A stretch of DNA of 64,000 bases from Epiperipatus broadwayi (lineage: Eukaryota > Onychophora > Udeonychophora > Euonychophora > Peripatidae). The stretch spans positions 370,001 to 434,000 of the forward strand of contig JAQFVV010006549.1 in the NCBI GenBank assembly GCA_028023455.1. Reading direction: 5' to 3'. The position numbers and the translations under genes are program-made. Positions within the stretch are counted from its first letter, which is position 1. Each line of letters opens with the position of its first letter. Shown piece by piece: positions 34,515-47,299 of the stretch. The notes below the pieces were generated by a model. The model saw nothing but the letters and a program-made list of their open reading frames with translations, did no database searches and was not told the origin of the DNA.

Positions 34515-36755
34515 TTTTAAAAATAATTTATATAGTAAACTTAAAACTGCACTATTATCCAAGCAGAGAGAAAAATATAGTCAATATTTTACATATTAAC
34601 TTTACTAATGGTTAAACCGCGATTGTCTATAAATCCACACACTGCAGCTACATATCAAGATTGTTACACATGCTGTAAGTCTGCTAGAAGCAAAATATCT
34701 CTCCTGTGAATACTTTTTATTTATACTGAAAATAAAACCCTCAGAAATTACCCAGAATTAACTTCTATATTCCAAAAGAAGATTTTAAATAGATTCCATA
34801 TCTAGCTCAAATAAACAAGAAACTTCCCTTACATAGGCTATTAGATAATACATATTTAAACATACAGTAATATAATTGACAAATTTGTTTAACTAAATGT
34901 TATATTATGAGATATGGGGAGAAATAATTTAGGCCAAATTATCAATTAAAACAACTTATTTATTTACAAAGAATATTATAGCAAAATAAGAATAAAAATT
35001 AAATTAAATTAAACTAATTACAAATTATTCACTATAGTCCAATTTAAATTAAGTAGTAAGAGTTTAATCATTTCTAATTTATCTGATTTTGGTCTAGACT
35101 TTGAATTTTTTTCTTACTTTAGTCTACATTTTGCTATAATATTTCTGGAGTGATAACCACTGTCTTCTTGACAGTTTCTAGAATGCTTGGATGATTTCTT
35201 GAACAGGTTTCCCAGTTTCATTAGTGTATTGGAGCTTCTTCTTTATGAGATTGCATATATCTTCATGGCATTCTTCAGCAGTAGATTTCAATAATAAAAA
35301 AAATATGTCTCAGCAATGACAAGTCAAGGATATTTGTCACATTTCAGGCTATCAAATATATAGAAACTGGATGATAAAAAACCAAATGAACACCTCTTTT
35401 GCAACTCTAACATGGCGTGGTAATATTAGGGTGTCTACATAAATGGTTATACATTGCTGGAGAACAAAACTCGATATTCAAGATGAAAGAGTCTGCACAG
35501 CAATGATTAATAGCAGTAGAATAGCCTGAATAACTTCAAAATATCTTGAATAATTTCAATAACTGGATTGAATTATTTTTTGGACTTCAATAATAATGAT
35601 AATTTGCTAATAAGAGTTTATTAGCTTATATACCTTGACAAACTATTGTCCAAGTTCACTCACATCATTGATTAGTTTTAATATTCTTTCTAATTAATTA
35701 ATCTTTTTTTAAGTATAAAATTAATTCTAGCATTAATTATTTACTCAATGGACTGATTTACTGATTATAGTAAAAACAACATAATGCCTTCTTGATTACA
35801 TAATTTACAAAATTATTTTATTGGTTAATTAAGTCATAATTTTACAAAAATTAAATAATTTTTGACATTAATTCTACACAATTATTTACATTTCAATTTT
35901 TCCTGTTCATTTTTCTCTCTTTAAAATTAATGTTTTAGTTCTGATTATTTCACAAAGTAAATTTTATAATTTTAAAGTTACCTTAACACATTTTAAATAG
36001 AAAGGATTTGAACTCAGATTTTCAAGTACCCTTCAACTATCCATACTATCTCATACCACTGATACACATGACCACATACATGTAGAAAAGATAAATAATC
36101 ATCAATATACATATTTAATGCTAAACCAGCACTCATCAGTTGGTTTAGATTATCATCATCCACACATGATGATCTGGATCAAATGATGAGTGCTGCTTTA
36201 GCATGGAATACGCATATTGGCGATTATTGATCTTTTCTACATGTATGTGGACATTTGTATCAGTGGTATGAGATAGTATGGATAGCTGAAGGGTGCTTGA
36301 AAGCCTGAGTTTAAATCCTCTACAATTACAATTAGGCTTCAGGTATGTGAAGAGTGCCTGTATTTCAAATACTTAACACATTTTGTTTTCTTTTATTTTC
36401 ATTATACCTAATAACCTTTTGAAATTTGTACATTTATTAAAATAAAAGATAAGCCTTTCTATTCTAATTAAAATTCTTAAACTACATTATACTTTAATTA
36501 TATTTTTCCCTCTTCTATTTTTTCATTTGTTTTACATTGTGATTAGGATAATTGAATTTATTTTTTGTTTTGTTTACTTCTTAACCGGTCTTGTATTCTA
36601 TTCTAAAATCTCTTCATTCTATTTATTAAACTGTACAGCACTTTTTATTTTTAAAAATATATATTATCATTATTTATTTTTTTCTGATTATTTTTAATAT
36701 ACCTTTTAAATAGTTCATGCAACACAAATATTTTCATATCTGTTACAATGTGTGT
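34515..36755 (+). repeat. ~1.65-kb direct repeat, copy 2 (interrupted)
   Basis: Second copy of 30384-32035. It is interrupted by a family S inverted dimer at 35995-36371. The equivalent site in copy 1 (31808-31820) is empty, which proves the insertion is younger than the duplication. Confidence 0.7.
35982..36384. mobile_element. Family S inverted dimer with 13-bp TSD
   Basis: The body is 35995-36371 (377 bp). The left part reads 'tttgaactcagattttcaag' onward in one orientation; the right part reads the same element in the opposite orientation, ending near 'gagtttaaatcct'. The centre is near 36168. CTTAACACATTTT occurs once in the empty paralogue and twice here (35982-35994 and 36372-36384), a 13-bp target duplication. 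A duplication of that length points to LINE-type target-primed insertion; the head-to-head form could come from twin priming. Confidence 0.85.
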
Positions 36756-37534
36756 GTTTATTTATATATATATATATGTCTGTGTAAGTATAAAAATTAA
36801 TTAAATACCACTTAAACATGTAACCTATTAACATTATTTATTTATGCTTCTACAGAAATTTATAGAAACTTATAATTTTTTATATTGTACTAAACATCTT
36901 GAAGGACTTGTTTAATCAAATCTTATGAAGTTAACTATTTTAAAAATTAGTTGGAATCATGTCAAACTTCAATCAACTTTTAAATAAACCTACCAACACT
37001 ATTTGATGTTAACGTTTTAATGAGAATTTTAGTATTAGGTTAATACAACTTCCTTTGTATTTACTTAATATTAATTAATGAAAACATTGCAAATTTATTT
37101 AAGTGAAAATTGACTTGATATATTTATTGTGATTGACAGAAACATGTGCTCTGCAAAAGACTGTGTCTATACATTTCTATAAAGGCATATTATTTATTTA
37201 TGTATATATTTAAGTGTTTATTGATAAGAGAATTGTATATGAGTCAGATTATAAGTTTTACTTTGTCAATTAACATTAAGTGAATTGAAAACAGCTTTAA
37301 TTAATTTACCACTAAATTCATAAACCAAATGTTAGTATCACATTGAGCATTATGAGTTTATTTTAATGGAAACTGATGTTATACTTGATCTGATATCTCC
37401 CAAAGAATCGATAACGTCAAATTTGACGCACATTTTCTGCAAGAAATTTAGTTGTCATCAAATGTTATCCAAATATAATACTCTGATAGAAGGGTTAAAC
37501 AAGTCATGCTAATAGATTATATATATATATATAT
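36756..37534. other. AT-rich DNA up to element C
   Basis: No supported gene. Ends in a (TA)n tract that hosts element C. Confidence 0.45.
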
Positions 37535-38450
37535 TGTGACCTTCTGGTTTGGCATCAGAAATATTATTTGTAATTGTGTGTATTATATCAGTAACATCTG
37601 ATATTATCTTAGTTAAAAAAAATGAAATAATGTGAAATTTTTAAAAAAAAAATTATTTATGATTTAAAACTATGATTAGAAGTACTTATAGGTGCAATTT
37701 AAAATTTATTAGATGTTTAGTAGCTTACTTTAGGGTCTAATTAATGATAGGATAAGGGGGTGGCTTGTTATAAACATAGGCAGTTCAGTTTGAGTTGATG
37801 CTAATTTGTTTCATTTGTTCACAAATAAATAGTAAGACTTGTTTGAATGATTCTCTAGTTCATTTGCTTTACATATTTTAATTTATAGTATAAACAGTGG
37901 AATATGTTTCACTCATCATCATTAAAATAGTCCTTTAATCATATCAGTTTAGTGTCTATAGTGCATTATTAGTAAATATTCCTGTATGTCAATATCATTA
38001 TTCAACTTCATTTTTCATTTATATGCTTCATTAAATTATTAAATATCACATCTCATATTCAAATATTTAATTTCATAAATAATAGTGATAAAACCAGCTT
38101 AACTACATTTTAAATGAATTAATTGAGCATTGGATTGGTGAATTATTAAACAATAATTATAATAGAAAATATTTTATTTATTAAAGCAATTGTTATTAGT
38201 TTTTATTCTGTTGTTTTTAAAGTACAGAATATTTAATTCTTAGTTCAATTCAATATTAATAATTTATTTTATTTATTTAAAAGACAATGATTTTTCCCCC
38301 ACTTTTCTTTTTTTTTAAGACAAAGTTTCTTGCATAAATTAAGTTTTATTGTAATGGAAGGAGCGATTAGTCTCTGTCTGGTGATCTTTGAACTTTGAGA
38401 TATCTTGGACTATTGGGAGAGAAAAAGTGTGAGGTAATATTTTAAAAATC

Positions 38451-38470
38451 TATAAAAAGGGCTACAACTA
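38451..38470 (+). promoter_or_regulatory. TATA box of element C
   Basis: CTATAAAAAGGGCTACAAC at 38450-38468 is a strong TATA box in a less AT-rich context. It is followed by a C/A-rich leader-like sequence (CTACAACTACTACAACAATT) typical of the R/U5 start of LTR elements. Confidence 0.6.
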
Positions 38471-38716
38471 CTACAACAATTCTCAGACTGCAACTCCACT
38501 CCAACAACTAACTATGGCTACAAACTGTTAAAAGATCTTCCAATACTGTTTCATTGTTAAATTTATTTATTAACAAAGTTTGATAGTATACTTTTTTTTC
38601 TTCCAAAGTTCAAGCTGAAAGAATAAAATATATTATTGGTTCACAGATATGAGTATTAAAAACACTAAGATATATGCTGGTTCTATCCTTGGTTGACTAT
38701 TTAGTTTCTCCAACCA

Positions 38717-39169
38717 TTGTCTGAAATGCATGTAAGTGTCTATATTATATTATTTAAGTTTAAATTGCCACTATTAAAAGAAAGAATGGGAATGTATAAT
38801 AGTATTGTAAAATTGCTTTATTTAAACTTTAAACCTAATGGGAAAGAAGAAAGAAGAATGTTTGTTTATTTTTCAAAATTATTTTTCTTAAGTGTTAATT
38901 ATATTAGTAATGGAACAACTGCAGCATGTGTAATCTGCGAACTATTATTAAACATTTTCAGAACTCTTTATGAAAAATTTTATGCTAGTTGTGAAGGAAG
39001 ATTTAAAAGGATGTGTATGAATCATTTAATTTTATCATCATTATTATTAGAACATTTTTGTAATTATTTCTATTTTTACCTATTTAAAAATATAAGACTA
39101 AATGTGCAATTGAATGTACGATTAATATTTACCTGTTATTTCAAACTAATAGGAGAAATGAATTTATAA
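38717..39169 (+). CDS. Unidentified 150-codon frame in element C
   Basis: Open frame about 265 bp downstream of the TATA box. The first codon is TTG; the first ATG is three codons on (MHVSVYIIL...). It has a hydrophobic N-terminal segment and Cys, Phe and Leu-rich stretches (ACVICELLLNIF, FCNYFYFYLF), so two or three membrane segments are conceivable. I see no known motif. In DNA this AT-rich such a frame can arise by chance. A consensus splice donor (CAT|GTAAGT) lies right after the first ATG codon pair, so the region may instead be an intron. Confidence 0.2.
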   Translation: MSEMHVSVYIILFKFKLPLLKERMGMYNSIVKLLYLNFKPNGKEERRMFVYFSKLFFLSVNYISNGTTAACVICELLLNIFRTLYEKFYASCEGRFKRMCMNHLILSSLLLEHFCNYFYFYLFKNIRLNVQLNVRLIFTCYFKLIGEMNL

Positions 39170-41149
39170 AACAGATAAATTATATGACTTTGCTTTATTA
39201 ACTGCACTCCTCACTCGTGAAACTTCTCTGTCTAAAATATTGCGAACAAACTCATCTAGACAAATATTATTAGTTAAATAGTTACATACATTCTGAATGG
39301 CTTTAAAAATGTAAAATAAAATTTTTGAATATCTCCTAGGAATGAAGTAAAAAATATATATTGCTTAATTAATAAAATTCCTCATATATAATGTCAACAG
39401 CAATTCATTAGCTGATAGCTAAGAACATTGAATCTGCTCTTATGAATTAAAATAATATTGTTCTGTTTTTCTGCAGGAATGTGATTGTTTTATGTAGTCG
39501 TCAATATTTATATTTGTGTGCAAATACTTATAATTATTTAAGAGATGACCAAGGAACATCATTCATAAACTATCAATAAACTTTTTGTTTTTATAACCAA
39601 AAAAGAAGAAAGAAAAAGAGAACTTTATTTATTTATTATTTAATAATATATAGACAGATAGTGATAGCTTAAGAAGTGTTTTATTATTTTTATATTTTAT
39701 TAATATGTATTATTATTCTACTAGAATGTCTCATAAATGTACAATATTAAGGGAAATATTGTACAAGTTATTTTTTTTATTAATTTAATATTAGTTTTAC
39801 CGTGTGTTAGATTATAACATACGTGCATGACAAGAAAGGGGGGCATCCATGTAATGTTAATAGGGGTGACAGCTCTTCTTTAAAAAAAGCACATTATATA
39901 GGTTCTTATATTATATCTATGCATTTTCAATAGATTTAAAAAAATAATTATTTTCAATAATTATTTAACCTGAAATATAGTTTTATTACTTGTCTAAGCC
40001 AAATTTTTGCTTTAGATGTGTGCTAATGTAAATGCACTATAAAAAAGATTATTTTGTTTTGCTTGCCAATAGAAATTATTGCCTTGTTTTCCAACTATTA
40101 TTAGTATGATACCAAGTCCTAAATAGTATGTTATCAGATATAAAATATTTATTCCTTATTGTTTTACAATTAGTAATTGATATTTTGGCAGTAGTTCTTT
40201 GCTTACTGGAATTTGAATTATCTGTGTATTATTATGCTTGTATATGTGTGTCCATTATTAAACTTAGCTATAATCATATGTTAATTGCAAGTACAAATGA
40301 TATATAATCTATTGGTTTCAAAGTAAGAGGATGGTCAATTGTTGTGGAAGGATTAGAGATTTATTTAAGTGAAGTATTGTTCTTTATTATGCTTGAATGG
40401 AAAAGTATTTTTGTGGCTATATGTAGTAAAGTTAGCAATGTTTCATAGTATTTATAGGATTGAGTAATCTCTCCCCTTTTGTTAAAAGAATATTTAACAT
40501 GGGTAGATTGCCTAGTGTAGTATATGAGATTGAGTAATCCCTTCTTTTCTGTGTATTGAAGTGTTTTTGATAGGAGTATATTGAATCCTCCAGTTTTGAT
40601 ATTTGATATTATGAATTAAAGTATATGAAGTTAAGTATATTATCTCCCTGATCATTTGGTGAAAAGATTTATTCCCACCAGTTTAGTTAGTCTCAGAAGT
40701 AGACTTAGGAGTTGTTGTGTTGATATTTATCTGATTTGAATTGTAAAAAATTTTTTATCCCCATGTGTTTATTGAATGTTTTTCCAGCTTATACTATAGC
40801 CAAGTGCCAGATAATTTATTGATAAAAAAAAAAATAAAAGCAGAATAGATTTTCTTACAAAACAGCTGTAATAAAGTTAGTGATTAAAGCTTGATTGTCC
40901 ATTGACTTCATCCGTATTATGATCATATTATAACTTCATAAACAAACCGATTAGATTGATTAGAATTAATTATTTATTTATTTTTGACACACAGCATAAT
41001 ACAGACTCATGCATAAAGTGTTAATTTGAAAGATATAGAAAAATCCATTATTAATGTATAACTTTAATTATCATTTTAAAACATTTTGTAGTAATCATTT
41101 AGGTTTCATATCAATTTTTATCATTCAATCATCATTTGATTACGTAAGC

Positions 41150-41420
41150 AAGCAAAGATAAAACATAGTTAATGAATAGAATCATTTATTTCTATTGTGG
41201 CAAAATAAAACATAGTTATTTAATAGAATACTTTATTTCAATGTTGCAAAGGCAAGATATATTTAATCAATGGAATTATTTATTTCATTTTGCAAGATAT
41301 AATTTGATAAGAATATATTAATTAATGGAATTATTTATTTCATTTTGCAAGATATAGTTTGGTAAGAATATATTTAATTAATGGAGCTATTTATTTCATT
41401 TTGCAAAACCTAGTTTGATA
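41150..41420 (+). repeat. ~67-bp tandem repeats in element C
   Basis: About four units containing 'aatggaattatttatttcat' followed by 'tttgcaagatata' and 'ttgataagaatatatt'. Units diverge at the left end and are most alike at 41260-41410. Confidence 0.75.
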
Positions 41421-42034
41421 TTATTTTTAGGTTTCAAACCCCTTTACTTTAGTTATAGTTAATGTGCATTTAAAGTGAAATGCAAAAAATTAATTTAATT
41501 TTATAGTGTAATTAAAATATTTAACCCATGTTGTTTGTCATAGATTTATTAAGTTAATTGATAACTGAGTGCTATAAAACAAAATGTTGAATACAAAATA
41601 AGTTTTGGAGTTGATTACTATCAGTGTAAGGTTATATTTCTTCAGTTCTATAGGTTTATCAGAAGTAGCTAATAACTGAAAAACAATTTTCTTTACAGTA
41701 AAATATATGGATTTATTTTGGTTCATTATTTAATGTTAAGAGTATAAGATGTTTCACAAATCTATCAGTATGTTTTGATAGATGAACAGTGTTAGATTTG
41801 AAATTTAAGAGATCATATTGTGTTATTTATTTTTATGTAAACTTTAACCAGTGATGCTAAATACATCCAAAATTTGTACTTACACCAATGAGAAAGAGAT
41901 TAAATGTTTGCTTAACTATTTTTCTTATTTTGTTAATAAATATTTTATTATTCAAAATTGTATTTAGAATTCTTTTATAATATTCATTCGTGTTTCATAT
42001 TTTCACACATGCCCACACATTTATTTTATTTAAT

Positions 42035-42620
42035 ATATAGGTTATATGAGCAGAGACTTTCACATGACCTATCACTGTCTCATAACACTGATACATGTTG
42101 AAAAGATAAATAATCACTAATATACATATTTCATGCTAAATCAGCAATCATCAGTTGGTCCAGATTACCATCTCTACACATATATGCTATAAGTGCTCAG
42201 ATATATATTAAGATATCCAAACTTCATACTTTAATGAACAGACTTCAATCTACTCCACATTCCAACCCTTCAACCATCCATCCAATTGAAAATCTGATGA
42301 TGAAATGCTTGAAGGCAACCCTGAGGCTGAGATTCTTGTCACACCCATGTTGACCTAAAGTCGATCTGACCCCTCATGTACAGGACATAATTCATTTAAT
42401 ACATATACAAGGGATGAGCAGACATCTTTACTTATGTAATAACTGAAACACACAGGCTTATTATATACCTGTGTCTATATATGTAATATATAGGGTATAT
42501 GAGCACAGACTTTCACATGACCTACAACTCTCCATACTATCTCATAACACTGATACACTTGAACACATATATGTTGAAAAGATAAATAATCACCAATATA
42601 TATATTTCATGCTAATATTT
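42035..42620. repeat. Family S repeats nested in element C
   Basis: A nearly full-length copy (about 42035-42415, ending with 'gacccctcatgtacaggac') is followed by a second partial copy (about 42470-42620). As at 14.6 kb they sit in tandem in the same orientation. Confidence 0.75.
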
Positions 42621-43445
42621 AATGTAATATAATTGTATTTTCATTTAATTATGATAAACCTCCAGATATGATGATATTGATTTCCTTGATTCAAACACTA
42701 TATGAGATGCCAATTATTTACTGAGTTTTTAAAAGGGTTTTATTATTTAGTAATTGTTTAGATGATAAATTTAAATCAAAATGTGCCCGATTTCTTTCAT
42801 TATCCAACTGCCATTATTTAATTATGGTATTGCTTAGTTTATATTATTACTTTCATAATATTAAATAATAGTTATTGAGAGATAGAGATTTTAGATTAAG
42901 CCATGCCATAACAGATTCCCTGAGATCTTCAATTTTTAATTTAGATCAAATAATAAATTCAGTTAACTAGATTAGATTAGTGTAATTTAAAAATTTAGTA
43001 ATGATGGGTTTAGTTTAAGTTCAGATCCAACTTGTTATACATTATAGATTTTAAATATTATATTTTAGTTATTAATTTAATTTTCTAATATCATAGAGGT
43101 TGTTCAATGCATGTGGATGATGGGAAGAGGTGAAGTATAGATTATAATTAGTTAAATTCAGGTGGTAGAATTTTATCAATATAATTCTTATTTATTATAG
43201 AATTTAATAGATGTTTATTCCTATTAATTATAATATTTTCTCCCACATCTAATGTACATTGTACACTTCATATATCTCTGTATCCCTCAACTGAGCTAGT
43301 TTCAGGTGAAACTTTAATTAAGAGCCTCATAAATAAATTTAGGATAAAGTTAGTTTGGTAGTTTATTCTATGATCCATAGAAATGGTGCCCGCAGGTATT
43401 TGTCAGTGATGGTGATCGGTGGTGAGGGGTACAATATATATATAT

Positions 43446-44562
43446 ATGATAAACAAAACAAGTTATAAAATTTTGTAACTTGCTATAGGTTGCATTAAAT
43501 GATCACTAGATGGAGCTTTACCAATAGCTCACAATCAAGCTTTGTTCACACAAATGCTGAGAAAGATAGAATTCAATATCTCTTTCAAATTGTCTCCAAC
43601 CTTTAAACCATGGTTTTAAGTTAGTTGGCTCATGTCAGTAAAGGGCAGGAAGATTAGAAACTAGATCTAAACACCAACTCTACTAATCAGCATTTGCATG
43701 AATTTTTCTGATATGTAAATATTTTCAAATCCTGTCAAACAAACTAGATAGCTATATAGGTCTGAATTTAGTTCAGTTTCACTATATAGTAAAAGCCTCT
43801 GCAATCTATATCATTGCAAAAACCTTCAAGGGTACATTTATGATAAACAAAACAAGTTCCATCTAGTGATTTTTGCAATGATATAGATTGCAGAAGCTTT
43901 TACTATATGGTGAAAATGACTGAATTCAGACCCATATAGCTATCTAGTTTGTTTGACTGGATTTGAAGATATTTACGTATCGGAAAATTTCATGCTTTCA
44001 GGCTGATAGAAAAGTGTTTCATAAATGCTGATTAGTAGAGTTGGTGTTTAGATCTTGTTTCTAGTCTTCCTGCCCTTTACTGACATGAGCTAGCTTGAAA
44101 CCATGGTTTAAAGGTTGGAGACAATTTGAAAGAGATATAGAATTCTATCTCTCTCAGAATTTGTGTAAACAAAGCTTGATTGAGAACTATTCGTAAAGCT
44201 CCATCTAGTGATCATTAAATGCAAGGTATAGCAAGTTACAAAATTTTATAACTTGTTTTGTTTATCATAAATGTACTCTTGAAGGTTTTTGCAATGATAT
44301 AGATTGCAGAGGCTTTTACTATATGGTGAAACTGAACTGAATTCAGACCCATATAGCTATCTAGTTTGTTTGACTGGATTTGAAGATATTTATGTATCAG
44401 AAAAATTCATGCTTTCAGGCTGATAGAAAAGTGTTTTATAAATGCTGATTAGTAGAGTTGGTGTTTAGATCTAGTTTCTGGTCTTTTTGCCTTTACTGAC
44501 ATAAGCCAACTAGCTCAAAACCATGATTGTGAGTTATTGGTAAAGTTCCATCTAGTGATCAT
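43446..44562. repeat. Foldback and tandem cluster of a ~400-bp element
   Basis: One copy (about 43446-43840) is in inverse orientation to the next (about 43872-44275), forming ~390-bp arms around a short spacer. The outer ends are 'gataaacaaaacaagttata'. A third, truncated copy (about 44282-44562) follows in tandem with the second. The shared order is 'gcaatgatatagattgcag', 'cccatatagctatctagttt', 'agagttggtgtttagatct', 'ccatctagtgatcat'. The third copy ends abruptly at the (TA)n where element B starts. Non-coding; RNA from the first two copies would fold into a long hairpin. Confidence 0.8.
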
Positions 44563-44934
44563 ATATATTGTAATGGTCAGGTTTGTACATTTGCTCAACA
44601 GACCGAGAGTCCAAGCCAGAGAACCAAAGGCTGACCAAGTCGGGATAGTAATATCCTACATCTGATCATATCTCAACTCTCTCACTTGTGCTTCTAAGTC
44701 AACCCATTGCAAATGACATGCCTGAGGTTACACTCGCTATCTCTTTATTCACATTTCATCAATAGTAAAGCAGTAAAACATGAGACATCCCTCCCCCTCT
44801 TACATATTATATAACTTAACTAGTGATTGATAAAGTAATGAGCAAGTAATGAGACTGAGACAAATTTATATTTCATAAATTTAATATAATACTTAATAAA
44901 TAATAGAGTAAATTAATTGGGTCTAGCTAGCTCA

Positions 44935-45205
44935 CATGCAGGTGAGTGAATACTCATGATTATAAAGAATATATTACAGTAATCTATATAGTGTGCTCAC
45001 AAGCAGGTGAGTGACTCAGGGTTACAAAGCTAATTATATAGGGTTCACATGCAGGTAAATGGTTCAGAGTTATAAAATAACATCTCAAAGCAATTTATAT
45101 AGTGCTCATACACAGGTGAGTGTCTCATGGTTATAAATAATATCACAAAACAATTTATATAGAGCTCACATGCAGGTGAGTGGATACTCAGGGTTACAAA
45201 TGATT
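44935..45205. repeat. ~65-bp tandem repeats in element B
   Basis: About four to five units built on 'ctcacatgcaggtgagtg', followed by 'ggttacaaa' or 'ggttataaa' variants and 'caatttatatag'. On the minus strand this array lies about 0.4 kb before the 3' end of element B. Confidence 0.8.
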
Positions 45206-46119
45206 TAATTAATCTATGACTTTTTAATAAGCTTATGTCATCTTCCATGTCCTAATTCACACTATGTTTTATATAGTGGAAATCTGTAATAGCTAGAGTG
45301 ATCAATTTATTGGCAACTGATAGAGGTTATATTATTATTACTAAGTTTAAACTTAACTACAAAGATATGTGCGTGTTATATATAATTACTATACAGATAA
45401 ACACTTTAACTCACATTCTGAATTGGATCAAAGCCGAAGTTACTTTCTAGGGAAGCTGAACTGAGATGTGGTAGTCAAATGTCAGAGTCTAGTGCATTAT
45501 AAACTATAATATCAGAAGAAATGAGTCTTCAATGTATTCTTAATTGAGATTTATTACCTAGTAAATGGTTCCCCTAAGCGATCTGCTTGCTATAATGGAA
45601 GAGGCCTTTTTATTAAAGTGAATAGAAGAGTGGCTTATGAGCCCTTTGGAACACTTTGGTTCCTTCAAATACGAATAAATGTCACATTTACCTAAACATT
45701 CGAGGCATGACTTGATGTGGAAATGATCTTGATGTAGGCCATTTTAGGTATAGCAAGGATATATGCATATTTATGCAAACTAGTAATACATTCACAATGC
45801 TAAATTAATATTTTATAAATTAATTACGCTAAATCTTAGCTTCCTTCTGTACTACTACCACTGGTCAGTTCATAAGGAGATTATTAAATCACATGATAAA
45901 GGCGATAATGAGAATCAGATTTAAGAGTCTGCATAGCTTTTTAATCTTTAATTAAAAGGAGTTATAACAAATGTTTAAAGATGTATTAGAACTTGAAACA
46001 TTAATTATATGTGGTATGAGTTCCATCTAATACCAAATGAACTGATTTTTAAATAATCTAAAATATGGATTATTAAATAGTTCATGCAAAAGATTGCTTT
46101 TTAAAGGAATTACTCAAAT

Positions 46120-46350
46120 ATTAATCTTAAATAACTCGTCAAATAGGTTTTAATAATAATGAAAAGTGTGTTTTAAATAACTTACGCAAAACCTACATTT
46201 TAAACAGCTTTCGTAAAATATACTTTTTAAATAACTGGCAAAATACATATCTTAAATAACATGAGCAAAATCTGCATTTTAAATAACATATGCAAAATAT
46301 ACATTTTAAATAACCTTAGCAAAATATTTTCATTTTAAATAACTTGTTAG
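46120..46350. repeat. ~28-32-bp tandem repeats in element B
   Basis: Eight or so imperfect units of the form 'ttttaaataac', a few variable bases, then 'gcaaaat' (as in 'attttaaataacatatgcaa'). Confidence 0.8.
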
Positions 46351-47291
46351 GGCATTTTAATACTGATTCACTCTAGCATAAATAATAGTTTTATTTCAGA
46401 AGGGAGTTTCGACTATATTCTTTATATTACAATAATCTTACATAATAAAAATGATTACTCGTCCCTCTCCCCCTGATAATTTATTAAAATACAAAACTCC
46501 ATTCTGATGACATAGCATAAATTAATAAACATGAACTTAAAACTAAGGATAGATGGCATAAGAATAAATTGCATAAAACGATCGATAAAATTATAATTTA
46601 GAAATGAAACTTTGTTTGAATGGCTTTATAGAAACGAAATATTTATGCTTACTTAAATTATTAACAATCAATTAAATTATTTATGATCAAGCAAGAATTT
46701 CGAGAGTGCTCTAAGCTTTAAATAAATTTAATATAACAGTTTAGTGTAACATTTAATGATATAATTAATTATGGGATTTATTAGTTAGCTAGTTTTCATT
46801 TAGAATAAGTTTAGTTATGAAATTAAATATTCTGCAGAATGATTTACCGGTAAAGTCTTTAAGGCATTCTTTAATGTGATTTTCTCTATCAAATCAGGCT
46901 GGGCTTCTCTGGGTTTGATTCTGGATGCAGCTTTGTAAATTTACTTCTGTGGTGGCTTTTCCCCATTACTCTGGTCAGGAACTCTCTGATCTTTCAGGTA
47001 TAGCTTCTTTCCCACTGGTCTGGGCATGGCTGAGGTTGGTGTTTCTCTCATGGTATCAGCTTGTCCTGAGAAAGCAGATGGCAGTCTCTGGTCTTCTAGC
47101 CAACAATCATGATTAGAACAGCTTGGGTACTGGCTTTCTAGGATTCATCTTGCTAAATACAGCAGGAACAGTTTTCTTATTTAACTTTCAGCTCTGGTCT
47201 TCAAACATATTTCAGCAACTTTTTAACAACAACAGCAACAAACACTTGAAGAAAAAGTAGAAGGAATGAGGATGATGGCTACTACAGGCCT

Positions 47292-47299
47292 CTTTTATA
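47292..47299 (-). promoter_or_regulatory. TATA box of element B
   Basis: Minus strand ATATAAAAGAGGCCTGTAG. The downstream context resembles that of element A (TATAAAAGAGCTGTGCAG), which supports a shared promoter origin. Confidence 0.55.

Larger units (their letters stand above)
37535..43433 (+). mobile_element. Element C: 5.9-kb solo giant-LTR candidate
   Basis: Begins TGTGACCTTCTGG and ends GTGAGGGGTACA, with ATAT directly outside both ends inside (TA)n. The 3' end closely matches that of element A (GTGAGGGTACA). A TATA box lies 0.92 kb from the 5' end. Two family S insertions (42035-42620) add to its length, so the original unit was nearer 5.3 kb. It contains an internal ~67-bp tandem array. 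No retroviral domain is found; one 150-codon frame (38717-39169) has no recognised homology. Interpreted as a solo LTR; an unknown class of non-autonomous element remains possible. Confidence 0.6.
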
